Assembly: GCA_029204225.1 (NCBI GenBank)
Contig: CM055095.1
Location: forward strand, 15,654,049-15,718,048
Length of the DNA stretch: 64,000 bases
From: Diphasiastrum complanatum
Taxonomy: Eukaryota > Streptophyta > Lycopodiopsida > Lycopodiales > Lycopodiaceae
Reading direction: 5' to 3'
The translations under genes and the position numbers were made by a program. Shown one piece after another: positions 41,886 to 54,215 of this stretch; positions within the stretch are counted from its first letter, which is position 1; the number at the start of each line of letters is the position of its first letter. The notes below the pieces were generated by a model, which made no database searches, was not told where the DNA came from, and saw nothing but the letters and a program-made list of their open reading frames with translations.

Positions 41886-42146
41886 TGTTAGGGCCATTTT
41901 CGGTCGGGGATTGAAACGTCCTAAAAGGGTCAAGGGGCCCCACCTCTAATGGCCGTTCAACCCTACGTGAGCAATAGAGGATTTGTCGCTTCCAACCCTG
42001 ATGGCCTTCTCTATTGCCACGTGCTCCCCAACCGATGAGAGTTTTCCAGGCTCTCAGAGATACGGTTGCAAGGAGGGGGTGTTGTCACTTTTGGTGCAAT
42101 GATTCACTAGCTTTCTAGGGTTACGGTTCCATAAAACTTCTGATCA
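41886..42146 (-). repeat. 261-bp LTR-like direct repeat, right copy
   Basis: Same ends as the left copy at 35460, TGTTAGGGCC and CTGATCA. On the minus strand its CCTAACA end lies one base from the tRNA-Gly-type PBS, so it would be the 5' LTR. With the usual plant LTR rate of about 1.3e-8 per site per year, the ~4.6% difference between copies would mean one to two million years; rough. Confidence 0.75.
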
Positions 42147-42665
42147 CTAATTCAGCTCTCCTTGGGTCTTCCTCTGGAGGCTTTTGTTCTGTGAGATCGG
42201 TCACTGGCTATATCCCTTCACCTTTTAGAAGCATTTTGATCTTGAACTTCCATACGCGATAATTTACGCCATCAAGATTGATTGTAATCCTTGCTTGAAT
42301 TGTAGTAGCCACGTTGTATCTAATGAATTCACTTTGAAACCATGTTGTGAAATTGCTTAAATGCGGTGTGTGCACCTATTATGTGCGAAAGTGCGCTACA
42401 CAATGCATTAAATTACAAGGCCTAGATACGCTGCTACCAATCGCAGACAATGCAACAATCAATCAAATAACAATAGATGCAACGCACATATCACAATTGG
42501 AAGAACAGAATGTATTTGTATTTTGTTTTCTTTTGGGAGTGAGTCGACAGTGTAACGCGCGTTGGTGACCTATGCTCCTCTTACAAATCTATATCCTGCT
42601 TCATGCAGATCATTACTGCATTCTAGAATAAGCATATGTTCTATTGATTTCTGGTTGTTGACTGG
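42147..42665 (-). mobile_element. Ty1/copia fossil, family A, third copy (gag start, PBS, LTR piece)
   Basis: The minus strand shows the family A gag start (ATTCAAGCAAGGATTACAATC region, 42310-42150), a weak PBS near 42332-42343, and an LTR piece to about 42665 sharing GTGAGTCGACAGTGT with the one at 18.38 kb. Only the 5' end is present. Confidence 0.7.
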
Positions 42666-42671
42666 TGCTGT

Positions 42672-45600
42672 CTATATTCTTGAGACATAATCGGCAAGAT
42701 AATGTTGTTTACCTTTTTGAACCACAACTCGAAAACCAAATTCAGTCATTAATAGTAACCATCTTGCAATGTGTCTCGTATTGCATGTCTTGTTTACTAG
42801 ATAAAGCAATGGCTGGTGGTCGGTATATATTACAAAATGTGTTGCCATTAAATAATGTTGAAATTTTTTCACTAAAAATACCATAGCCAACGCTTCTCGT
42901 TCCGTTGTAAAATAATTCTTCTCAGAATCAGTCAGTTGTCGGCTAGCAAATATGATAGGGTAGTCCTTCTTGTATTCTCTTGGTTGCGTCAAAATTGATC
43001 TAGCATATTTTGATGCATTAGTATGCACATGAAACTCGATTGCCCGGTTTGGAGCTCATAAAATCAGTGCAGAAGCTAAGGCTTTCTTCAATTTCTCAAA
43101 TGCTTCCAACGTCTCAATTGGTACAATAGTCAACTTATATATAGGTCGTGCCAAATCTGCAAAAAATAGAATGAATATCCGATAATAATTTGCATGGCCC
43201 ATAAAAATATAAACTTCTCGAATTGTTTCTGGTGGAGGCAACTCCACAATGACCTTGATTTTGGAATAATTCGTAGCAATTCCATGTCTTGATATCACAT
43301 GTCCAAGAACAACTCCATGAGTAATCCAAATCTGACACTTTTCTGGATTCAAAAAAATTTGATACTTGCGACAATGTTCAAATACTTTTTTCAAACAATC
43401 CAGAGGGTCTGTATCAGCACTATGGACTCCAAGATCATCCAAGTAAATTTCAAGAAATTTTTGCAAATACTCAAAAGCAAATTGCATAACTCACTGAAAT
43501 GAACTTGGTGCATTACATAGTCCAAATGGCATAACTTTATAAGCATATGTTCCTCATTCTATTGCAAAACCTGTTTTATGTCGATCGGCAGGTGCGATTT
43601 TAACTTGGTTATAACCACTGAATCCATCCAAAAAATTATAGGCTTCCGCTCCAACAAGGCGATCCAATATTCTTTCTGTAAAAGGTAACGGAAGTGATTC
43701 TTTGCGCATTACTTTGTTCAAAGCTTTGAGGTTCACACAAGTTCTCATCTTCCCATTTTTCTTAGGAATGACAACAATTGGAGAAACCCACTCAATATGC
43801 TCAATTTCATAAATAAAATCTGCTTCTAGTAACCTTTGTAACTCCTTCTTGATAAGATCAGTGACATTCGGATTACAACGATAGAATTTGGTCACTTTTG
43901 GCACTGCATCAGGTATCAAGGGTATGGTATGCTCAAATACTGATGTAGGAATTCCTTTTAAATCCTTGTATGTCCAAGCAAAACCATTCTTATTAGGCAT
44001 AGGAATGTCGCTCAACTCTGAATTGTTATCTCGTTGACACATATATCCTACTGTACAATCCATAGTTTCAAGAGCTTGATTTCAATTAACATTATCTGTC
44101 TGAGAGTCATCGTGCACTCCCAAAGCTTTTACTGGTCGATCACAAGTATGATCCATTTTTGATGAATCATCATCTCCTTTTTGGACTACTGGTTTGATTG
44201 TCCAAGTTAATGGACCAACTTTCACTACACATGTTGGGAGTCGAGGCAATGCGCGTCGTATTAGTGAGAAACGAGCAGAATCCTCAGTACATGTAACTAT
44301 GTCTATCGTATTCAAATCAAATTCGAACGAATCGAATTCATCACTGGATCGAAAGACTCGATTCCATAGTCATGCACGAATTCACTGAGTTATAGATTTA
44401 GATTTTATGTGTGGAGGTGTAAAGCATCTAGAGACGGTAATTAGAACAACGAATTTGACTTATGCTATCAGTCACACGAATAGTTTAATCTACGAATAAT
44501 TTATCTGCAAGCATGAATCTATTTGAGCATGAATGAAATAAACATTCAATCAGAACACGAACGACTCGAATTATGGAACAAATATCAATTATTCACGAAT
44601 GATAACAGTTTGATTGTAGACAGAGTCACATTCTTTCTAAGACAATACTTTGTAGTAACAGAGATAAAGAACAAAACAATTGCACTCTAGATGTTCAATC
44701 ACTGACTCAATCCTCTAAGTGTTCAGTGTTCGATTCAAGATTCTAACTTCACAACTGATAAGTTGATGGGTATTTGCTCAAATGGCTAGCTAATTAAAAG
44801 AATGGTTAATCTGTACATTGCAAATTGGATTAATCCACTATGTGTTGTTGTTAGTCGTTTTCGGATAATATCGGAGTCCGTTGGAGATCCTACCTGATCG
44901 TGACAATGGTACAGTTGAGCCGCCTTTTGATCGATTCGACTTGAGAGTGACAAATGACCAGCTTATGAGCTCGAATTAGTCAAGGTTGCCAAATAGTCGT
45001 CAAGGTGGAATAGAAAATATTCGAGATGGCAGATAATAGACGTGGCAGAGTGGCTGAGTGGTCGAAAGTCAAAGTCATCGAAATGTTCGACGTGGCGAAT
45101 GTCGAATAGCTGAGGTGGTCGAACACTTTTGTGTTGTCAGAACTCTGTCACAATTTTTTTTGTATTTCAACAGACTGTTAGAAAACAAGTGTAATTTTAC
45201 AGAGCGTGCAAATGTATAGGTATTTACAAAAGTTAGTGAATGGACCTAGATTAGAAGAAAGTTAGGGATGGAGAGGATATGAATCCAATAGAACGCTCAT
45301 GATTTTCAAATGTAATTTTTCTGGTTGCCCAATTATGAATCACTTGCACAACTCGTAACCATGGACGTCCCAATAGAATATGATAAACTAATGGTGCTTT
45401 CGGTAAGTCCATTACTATAAAAGTAATGACAAACTGAACTCCAGCAATCTTGACAGGTATGTCTTCCACTATGCCTTTAGGACGAACTGTAGTCTACTGA
45501 TCAGCTAGCTTGACAACAAAAGCTATAGGATTCATTATAAGGCCCCATTTAGCACATAGCTTTGTTGAAATCAGATTAACTCCTGAATCTCCATCTATCA

Positions 45601-45690
45601 AGGCTGCATCTTTACCAAATTGTTTATGTTGTATGAATAGGGTGATAATTCTCTGCTCACTCTCCTAGGCGGCCCCTACATTGAGTACTT
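42672..45690 (-). mobile_element. Ty3/gypsy fossil: protease, RT, RNase H
   Basis: Minus-strand order: protease-like region (about 45640-45250: DGDSGVNLIS, HILLGRPWLR), a spacer of about 1.1 kb without recognised coding, RT (44063-43554: GFAWTYKDLKGIP, VVIPKKNGKMRTCV, FLDGFSGYNQ; 43487-43056: FLEIYLDDLGVHS, KCQIW), then RNase H (43028-42672: YFTTEREALAMVF, YTDHQPLLYLV, LADYVSRI). Integrase and LTRs are not here. The spacer at 44340-45230 is rich in TCGAA/TTCGA and could hold an insertion. Several breaks. Confidence 0.85.
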
Positions 45691-46764
45691 CGTTTGATTC
45701 TTCAAAACTGGCACAATATCCCAATGTCATCCCTGATCACAAAGATCTGAAGATCTACCATGTAGTGCCCACCTGTATTCCCCCAAGCTAGCTCCTAGTT
45801 GCTCCTGTGAATGGTCCCAAACCACTTCCTGAGAATACATTGAGATGTGAACTCCAAAGCCACCATCAAGTCCCTCACATGATTGTGCATGCCAATATCC
45901 CTCCAAATGAACCTATGAGATCTTCCATGGCCCAAACCAAATGATCTACACCCTGACATCACTGAAATCTGCATCCCTGATGCAATACTGATATGGCAAA
46001 TTGAGTTGACTTACCCGGAATAGGCAGTTGAAGTGTATCTCCTAGATGACAAACCTGATACACTGCTCCACAGCTACAATGACTTGGTCAAAATTGACTT
46101 ACCGACTGCAAAACCACAAAATCATCACACTCGCCACTCGCCAAGAGCATCCAACATGTGATTATCGACCCGTTCTTCATCCTCTGTGTGTCCTACACAC
46201 AACTCATCCAATGCAAGTCTGCATCTTGCCCAATGGCTTCCAACTGGCACCACCTAGCACTTCCATCACCTGTGACAGCCAAAATGTGTGTAGCTCCAAG
46301 CTAGCCCATATTTCCCTCCGAACAAAAAATTTCCAAGCTACAGATGCGTGTGTCAATGCAGCTATCACCTGACTCGACAATGCCACTACTGATCATACTT
46401 GTGAGAGCGTTCCCCCAAAATGCCACTTGACGTTGGTTGGTTCGAACCCCAAGAGTTGAACCTGATCACAAGATTTTTTCACCTGTAATCGGCATACTAT
46501 GCCTACCTCTCACCTGTGATTGCTTGCCCTCTCAAAATTGTCGCCAATGATGAGTAGTCACGACGCCAAACTGCACTTTTGTCGCCAAAACTAGCTTTCT
46601 CCACACGATTCCGCTACCATTCGCCCCCATACTGCATTTACCACTTCCAAACACCCTGTTACCCTATCAAGAGTAAATAATAATTATTTCAAAGTGATAA
46701 TGCCTCATTGTACCGGCATGTAGCAGGTTTCACCAACCAAAAATCACCCCAAATTTGGCCCTAC
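45691..46764. other. Unassigned sequence
   Basis: C-rich on the plus strand with repeated CACCTG and CCAACTC words; no domain or LTR end recognised. Confidence 0.35.
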
Positions 46765-46769
46765 GGTAC

Positions 46770-49159
46770 TATAGCGTAGGCATCCCAAAGGGAGCCGGGA
46801 ACCACGAGTTAGCTTCCCAGCCTTCAACTCTTGCCATTCCAACCCACATGACATACAAGCAGCTAACTCGCCAACAACGATCAGACTTAACCAACTGGGA
46901 GTTCAGAAACCAACATTGAGATCTAACTCGGCACCATGCCAGATTGGGGATCCCGATGTGGGTGACTTCCCTCCAAGCAAGCCACCCGACATACATCAAA
47001 CTTAACCAACTCGAAGCTTCGTTACAGATGAGTAACATCCATTCCAAGCAAGTGGTCTGACTTACATCAGACTTAACCAATTGAAAGCTTCGTCACGAGT
47101 GCTGGAAGCCAACCTGGCGCCACGCCAGACTGAACAGCCATAAACAGGTAACTTCCACCCAAGCAAGCCATCCAACTCAGCCGACAGGTTAGAGCCCGTT
47201 CCCCAAGAGCTTAACCCATTCACGTTCATGCAAGGAACACTCAGAACCACAAGCCGCGACAGATATGGAGACAACCTGTTCCTGGATCAAATGGTCCCGA
47301 CAGCATACCGCTGGCGCCACGGACCAAACGGTCCCGACGGCATACCGCTAGCGTCTCGGGATACGACTCTCCGCTATGTGCCAAATCAAAAAGTTTGAAG
47401 CGGCCTTACAACTGGCGCTTTTACCAAACACTGAAACCCAGAAGGTAATTAGAGTCAGTTTTAGAAGGTTACATTTCAAGTGTATGACCAACTGTAGCGC
47501 AGGCATCCCAAAGAGAGCCGGGATCCACGACTTAGCTTCCCAGCCTTCAACTCTTGCCATCCAAACCCACTTGACATACAAGCAGCCAACTCGCCAACAA
47601 CGATCAGACTTAACCAACTTGAAGTTTCAAAAACCAACATTGAGATCCAACCTGGCGCCATGCCAGATCGGGGGTCCCGATGTGGGTGACTTCCCTCCAA
47701 GCAAGCCGCCCGACATACATCAAACTTAACCAACTCAAAGCTTCGTTAGAAACGAGTAACATCCATTCCAAGCAAGCGGTCTGACTTACATCAGACTTAA
47801 CCAACTGAAAGCTTCGTCACGAGCGCTGGAAGCCAACCTGGCGCCACGCCAGACTTGACAGCCATAAACAGGTAACATCCACCCAAGCAAGCCATCCAAC
47901 TCAGCCGACAGGTTAGAGCTCGTTCCCCAAGAGCTTAACCCATTCACGTTCATGCAAGGAACACTCAGAACCACAAGCCGCGACAGATATGGAAACAACC
48001 AGTTCCTGGACCAAATGGTCCCGACAGCATACCGCTGGTGCCACGGACAGAATGGTCCCGACGGCATACCGCTGGCGTCCCGGGATACGACCCTCAGCTA
48101 TGTGCCAAGTTAAAAATTTTGAAAGCGGCCTTACAACTGGCGCTTTTACCGAACACTGAAACCCAGAAGGTAATCAGAGTCAGTTTGAGGAAAATCTCAC
48201 TTTATTGATAAATCTGAGAAGGTTACATTTCAAGTGTGTGACCGACCCTAGTCTCCGGGGCGCTAGCATGCCAAGGCGAGAGCCATGACAACATTCCAGC
48301 AAGGGAGGCTGAGACTTGGTTGGAGCTCGCCCTGAGTCGCAACCCGCACTCCCCTATCGTATTGGTGTGATTCGACACCCCCCTCATACCAAGCACTCTA
48401 CCCAAGCTAGTAAAGCACGTTTTTCTCTCTCTAGAATTTTCTCTTTCTAGAAAGTCATTTTCTCTCTCTAGATTTTATTGATCCTCAGGCTTCCTTTAAT
48501 CATGCCTAGATCGTGTGAGGTGATTGCACATCGATCTGAGCTCTCTGGACTCCGCTAGAACCGATCAAAGATTTTCAGCCATAGGAACTTGGCGCCGGCT
48601 GGATTCTGGTCACAGTGGCGTCGGGAGCGGCGCCGGCGCCGGAGACATAGCTGGCACCGATGGCGCCGGATGTAAAGCTTGTAAAGGTAGCTTTACAACA
48701 CCAACCCTAGTCTCCGGGGCGTTGGCATGCCAAGGCGAGTGCCAGGACAACATTCCAACAAGGGAGACTGAGACTTGGTTGGAGCTCGCCCTGAGTCGCA
48801 ACCCGCACTCCCCTATAGTATTGGGGGGATTCGCCACCTCCCCTAATACCAAGTACTCTACCCAGGCTGGTAAAGCAATTTTTCTCTCTCTAGGATTTTC
48901 TCTTTCTAGAAAGTCATTTTCTCTCTGTATATTTTATTGATCCCCAGGCTTCCTTTAATCATGCCTAGGTCATGTGAGGTGATTGCACATCGATCTGAGC
49001 TCTTTGGACTTCGCTAGAATCGATCAAAGATTTTCAACCATAGGAACTTTGCGTCGGCTGGATTCTGGTCACAGTGGCGCCGGGAGCAGCAAGGGCGCCG
49101 CTGGCGCCGGAGACAATGCTGGCGCCGAATGTAAAGCTTGTAAAGGTAGCTTTACAACA
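46770..49159 (-). repeat. 3' LTR of the LARD-like element, split by a nested solo LTR
   Basis: The first part (46770-47492) carries the GCGTAGGCATCCC end, the second (48706-49159) the TTTACAACA end next to the purine tract. Together about 1.18 kb, as expected for the family. Confidence 0.85.
47493..48700 (-). mobile_element. Nested solo LTR of the same family
   Basis: A complete 1208-bp LTR (TGTAGCGCAGG to TTTACAACA on the plus strand) lies inside the 3' LTR of the LARD-like element. The five bases on each side, 47488-47492 and 48701-48705, are both CCAAC: a perfect target duplication. It must be younger than the element it sits in. Confidence 0.92.
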
Positions 49160-49740
49160 TCCACCCCACCTTTATAAAATCTGATGTCCTCATCTGATGT
49201 CAGATTAAAGTAAAGGTGTCTCCCAATTAAAATAAATATACATTTAAGCTACTTGGCACAGTACTCAATTCACTGGCCACTTTTTATTAACATTGAAGCT
49301 GGCACACCACAAGTCGGAGGCTCAGCTCTTTGTACTGAAAAATTACATAACTTGAAAATATCTCTTTGTCTGAGAAAAGCGTAGATTTTATATCGCTTAC
49401 GTAAAACCCAAGAACCTTATTAATTGGTGACAGAGGCCTTTCTGTGAAATGTTCGCCCTTGTCGCTTCTGACTTTTTGACTCTGGAACTCCTTTGACCTC
49501 CTGATTTCTCCTTGATGCACTTTGTGTTGAGCTCCCTGAGCTCCAGATTTGATCAGTTCCGCATAGGTATCAAGGCTCCCTGAGCCAAAGGATTTATCGT
49601 TTGACTGCCCACTTTATGGTCCACTTCGTGCCTTGTTGCTTCTGCACCTTGATTTCTCTCCTTTTTCCAACTTTATCTTGATACTTTTCCTTCTTGGCTC
49701 TTTAAGGTAGGCAACAATTGAGTACTCCGCAATGCACCTC

Positions 49741-50114
49741 TCACTTAGCTTGAAGTAGCTCTTTGAATCAGCCCAAATGTAACCACTGACCTCGTGAAGA
49801 GCCAAAGGGTCGCACCAGTTTGATCCGCATACGAACTATCTCTTCGCGTTTGTTTGAAGCACCATGTCCGTCGCGCAAAACTCGACTTTCACAATTCCAT
49901 CACTGGTCAGTCGCCTCACAGTCAAAACAAGAAGTGTACATCGAGCTTGGCCTCAAGTAGCTCTCTTTGAATCAGACACATGCACCCAAAGTTTGCACTA
50001 GTCCGATCTCAACACGAACTGTCTCTTAGCGTCCGTTCGAAATACCAAGTCTCTCATGCAAGACTCAACTTTCACAGTTCCTTCATTGATCAGTTGCCTT
50101 ACACGTAACACAAG
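49741..50114 (-). repeat. Two imperfect ~185-bp tandem units in the LARD interior
   Basis: Unit 1 (49741-49931) and unit 2 (49938-50114) share AAGTAGCTCT..TTTGAATCAG, ACGAACT.TCTCTT and TTTCACA.TTCC.TCA motifs in the same order. Non-coding. Confidence 0.75.
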
Positions 50115-51498
50115 CCAACGTACTCATATGTTTCCTCATCATTGTTGGTCCAGAGAAAGCCTATAACAAACTTTCCATTCCGCAACAAAAGCTTGTCAAC
50201 TTATTAGGTCCAAAGTTCCCAAGTCTCCTCGTGTGAGTATGTCTAGGTCACCCTGAATTTGCCCCCGTTGTGATCAACTTTCATTCAAAATTTGCCCCAA
50301 GAGAGAGGTGTGTGTGATAGTTCCCCTCTTGCTTATAAAATCAGCTGACCGGACTTAGAGTAGAGTTCTTTGGACACAAAGCCTTTCCAACACTTTGCTT
50401 CCCATCTGCTAGGATTATGGCTTGGTCCAACTTGTTGCCAATCTCTGAAGAGGATCCTAGTCTTTCCTCTTTGAGGAAAAACCCAACTGATACTGGATAT
50501 CAGCCATGCTCAGTGAGTTTTAGTTCTGAAGGTGGCCATCCCAAATGAAGACCAACTGCTCCATAGAAGATCTCCCCTGAAATAGCCCTTTCCAACTTTT
50601 GACTTCCTGCTTGCGTCTGGTGGGCGTTGTCGCAAATGAAACTAACCCAAGAAATAGGCTAGCCATCCATCCTTTGCAAACATTGAGTCGTTTTGTTGCC
50701 GTTCACGTGCGAGTACTTGAACTGCAAATCCGCCCCACAGATTCTGTAGTCCTCTTTGTTTGATGGTATCAGCCTTCAAAAGAAAAGTTCCTTCTCGAGC
50801 CATCAGCTCCTTGTATCACAAGCAATCATGCAAACTAGACAAAGCACGAGTACTAAGACTCACCACAAATACTTGCAAGCAAGACACTCAGGCAGGTTTA
50901 CTAACAGGTAACAAAGACAAGGTCCCCTTTGAGACGGTCCTGCCAACGGACCTTCGCCTGGCCGTGCCCATACAAATCGATCACAGAATCAGCCCACATA
51001 GGACACCCCTCCAACTATCCGTGCTTTCACCATTAAGCAGCACATTGCCTCAGTCACGCCCCACCACTTTTTGGTCGATAGCCCTTATATCTAAACGATC
51101 GGCAGCTATCCCGCACCGTCAGCTAAGCACCCGTGCTTTACACCCGAATTCGAGCAGCATCTCTGTATCAATGGTTAACCTGTACAGTTCGAATATGTTG
51201 CCCCACACCCCACAAGGCATAGACCATGCTTACACCAACCTAATGGCAGCACACTGCCTCATCTATCCTACGTGCAGACAGCGCCAGGCCTGAACCTCGA
51301 GAACTGACTGTGCTTACACCTCAAGGGCAGCACCTTGACTCATCAAGTCCCCTGTTCTATCGACCACCCCGATCGTGGATGCACCCGTGCTTACACTGTG
51401 GGCAACACCTTGCACAACAGTTGTCTTGATGAACCCCAAACAGTGGCCATTTCCGTGAGATCCGTATAGCTGACCGGCCAGTCGGCTCTGATACCACA

Positions 51499-52695
51499 TG
51501 TAGCGCAGGCATCCCAAAGGGAGCCGAGAACCACGACTTAGCTTCCCAGCCTTCAACTCTTGTCATCCAAACTCACTTGACATACAAGCAGCCAACTCGC
51601 CAACAACGATTAGACTTAACCAACTGGGAGTTCAGAAATCAACATTGAGATCCAACCTGGTGCCATGCCAGATCGGGGGTCTTGATGTGGGTGACTTCCC
51701 TCCAAGCAAGCCGCCTGACATACATCAAACTTAACCAACTCGAAGCTTCGTTACAAACGAGTAACATCCATTCCAAGCAAGTGGTCTGACATACATCAGA
51801 CTTAACCTGGCGCCACGCCAGACTGGATAGCCATAAATAGGTAACTTCCAAGCAAGCCATCCAACTCAGCCGACAGGTTAGAGCCCGTTTCCCAAGAGCT
51901 TAACCCATTCACGTTCATGCAAGGAACACTCAGAACCACAAGCCGCGACAGATATGGAGACAACATGTTTATGGACCGCATGGTCCCGACAGCATACCGC
52001 TGGCGCCACGGACCGAACGGTTCCGACGGCATACCGCTGGCGTCCCGGAATATGACCCTCAACTATGTGCCAAATCAAAAAGTTTGAAGCCGCCTTACAA
52101 CTGGCGCTTTTACCGAACACTGAAATCCAGAAGGTAATCAGAGTCAGTTTGAGGAAAAGCCCACTTTATTGATAAATCTGAGAAGGTTACATTTCAAGTG
52201 TGTGACCGACCCTAGTCTCCGGGGCGCTGGCATGCCAAGGCGAGTGCCAGGACAACATTCCAACAAGGGAGGCTGAGACTTGGTTGGAGCTCGCCCTGAG
52301 TCGCAACCCGCACTCCCCTATAGTATTGGTGGGATTCGCCACCTCCCCTCATACCAAGTACTCTACCCAGGCTGATAAAACACATTTTCTCTCTCTAGGA
52401 TCTTCTCTCTCTAGAAAGTCATTTTCTCTCTCTAGATTTTATTGATCCCCATGCTTCCTTTAATCATGCCTAGATCGTGTGAGGTGATTGCACATCGATC
52501 TGAGCTCTCTGGACTTCGCTACAACCGATCAAAGATTTTCAGCCATAGGAACTTGGCGCCGGCTGGATTCTGGTCACAGTGGCACCGGGAGCGGTGCCGG
52601 CGCCGATGGCGTCGGGAGCAGCAGGGGCGCTGCTGGCACCGAGGACAAGCGCCAGTGGCGCCGGATGTAAAGCTTGTAAAGGTAGCTTTACAACA
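51499..52695 (-). repeat. 5' LTR of the LARD-like element
   Basis: 1197 bp, TGTAGCGCAGG to GCTTTACAACA on the plus strand, with the PBS two bases to its left. It has fewer GGCGCC palindromes than the solo LTR at 6.5 kb. Confidence 0.88.
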
Positions 52696-52700
52696 AGTAC

Positions 52701-54215
52701 CCAAATGGCGAATGTAGCCCCTCACTAGGTCACTTGCACTCCGCTCAATAGAATGGTGATAAAAACACCCCGAAACACTTTCTCCCTACTTTGTGACGTC
52801 GCTGTGTCTGCTGGCTCTGAGCAGCTAGTTTCAGGGGTCATTTTGGCCCAAGGATGGCCAAATTAGGTGCTTTTTAGCCAAAGTTATCCCTTTCCAAAGG
52901 GTGAGTTGCAAATTTGAACTATTTCTTTATGATGAAGCAACTTCACCTTTCAGTTGTGAAGGGACCCAACTCAACTTTCAATATGAAAATTTTTAATGAA
53001 GTGCAAGTGCTTTATGCACTTCAGACCCCTTCAATTCAAGTTCTTGGTGGTTTTGAGGCAATCCAATGGTGCATTCACATCCAACGGCCCATATCACATG
53101 TGGCCTCCATCGTTGATCAGCAGAGTCCTTGATCGCATGGCCACAATGAAACTTGAGCACCAAACAAAGCTCTAGGAGACACCACTCCCTTTCATACACT
53201 ACAAGACCAGCGTAGCTGGCTGCGCGCGCTGGCCCGCGAGCCTTCAAGGCTATCTCTCCTCCATTCTCCTTCAGGCCTTCTTCCAAGCTTTTCAGCTATG
53301 GCAGATGCTGGGGCATTTTTCACACTTACTCCTCCTCTGGCCCGCGGCCATCCACAACCCTTTGCTAGATCCGTATGTGTTCTAGGGCGCCCATCTGCAG
53401 CCGTTGGCAGCATCCAAAACGGTTCACATCAAAGGTAAAATGAAGGATTTTCAATTGTAAACCCTAGCCACCATTTTGGCTCTCTGAGAGAACTTGATCC
53501 AATGCCATAATCTGTCAACAGCTGTCCATGGCCATCTACAGGCTGCCTCGCCCTGCCAGTGCGCCCCTCTTCACAAATTTACACTGTTGCAAAAGGCTTT
53601 ACATAGAGTACGATCTAAGCTTTTTGCTCTGTAAACCCTAGCAGCTTGAAAAAGAGGATATCTTGGGCATTTTACCACATTTTCCAGTCATTCTTCTTGC
53701 AGCTCATCATCTGACTGAGGTCGCCCTTCCTCTAGTGATCTGATCCAATTTACAGTTCTTCAATTGATGCGGTATTGACTGCAAACAAGCCGAGTTTCCA
53801 AGAAATCCGGCAACACCCCACAAAACTAGAAATTTCTGAAATTTCCTCCGTTTTCAACCAAATTTGATCATGTAAATTGCCATGGCTCTCCATCACTGCT
53901 CTTTGCAAATCCCTTGCAAGTCCCATTGTGCCAAACGGCTATCCACACAGTGAATTATGAAGCCACCATCAATGATTTTCCCAAAACCACCAAAACTGCA
54001 AGTTTCTCCGTGAATTCTCCCTGGAATCCACCTACGACAATCGTTCTGATCTTCTCCGAAGCTCCGATCAAAGGAACTTTGCCGTCTCATGCCATCCAGA
54101 CTGCCGATATCCCGTATGGAGTCCTCTCTCCTGAGATGCTCCGAGTGCTATTTTTCCTGGTGAAATACGCTATTCCATAGCTCCACCGGATCGTGCATAC
54201 CTGCATCACCCTGAC
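52701..54215 (-). other. Leader-like non-coding sequence, probably 5' region of an LTR element
   Basis: No domain recognised. The 53380-54215 part lies directly downstream (minus strand) of a PBS and has the look of an untranslated leader; short open frames here match nothing known. Confidence 0.35.

Larger units (their letters stand above)
46770..52695 (-). mobile_element. LARD-like non-coding LTR retrotransposon, structurally complete
   Basis: Minus-strand element: 5' LTR 51499-52695, PBS complement GGCTCTGATACCA at 51484-51496, interior 49160-51498 without recognisable gag or pol, purine tract AAAGGTGGGGTGGA (complement of 49160-49173), 3' LTR 46770-47492 continued at 48706-49159. Flanks are GGTAC (46765-46769) and AGTAC (52696-52700), a target duplication with one change. 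Without the nested insertion the element is about 4.7 kb. The two LTRs share variants (CAACTGGGAGTTCAGAAA) not found in the nested solo LTR, which supports pairing them. They differ by several percent by eye. The interior holds a tandem duplication at 49741-50114. It would depend on proteins from another element. Confidence 0.85.

Noticed and set aside
49287-49520. 77-codon minus-strand frame as a gag remnant
   Set aside because: No match to gag motifs and it is not placed next to the PBS; chance frame in the LARD interior.
50760-51293. 177-codon plus-strand frame in the LARD interior
   Set aside because: Antisense to the element, no domain, composition like its surroundings; most likely chance.
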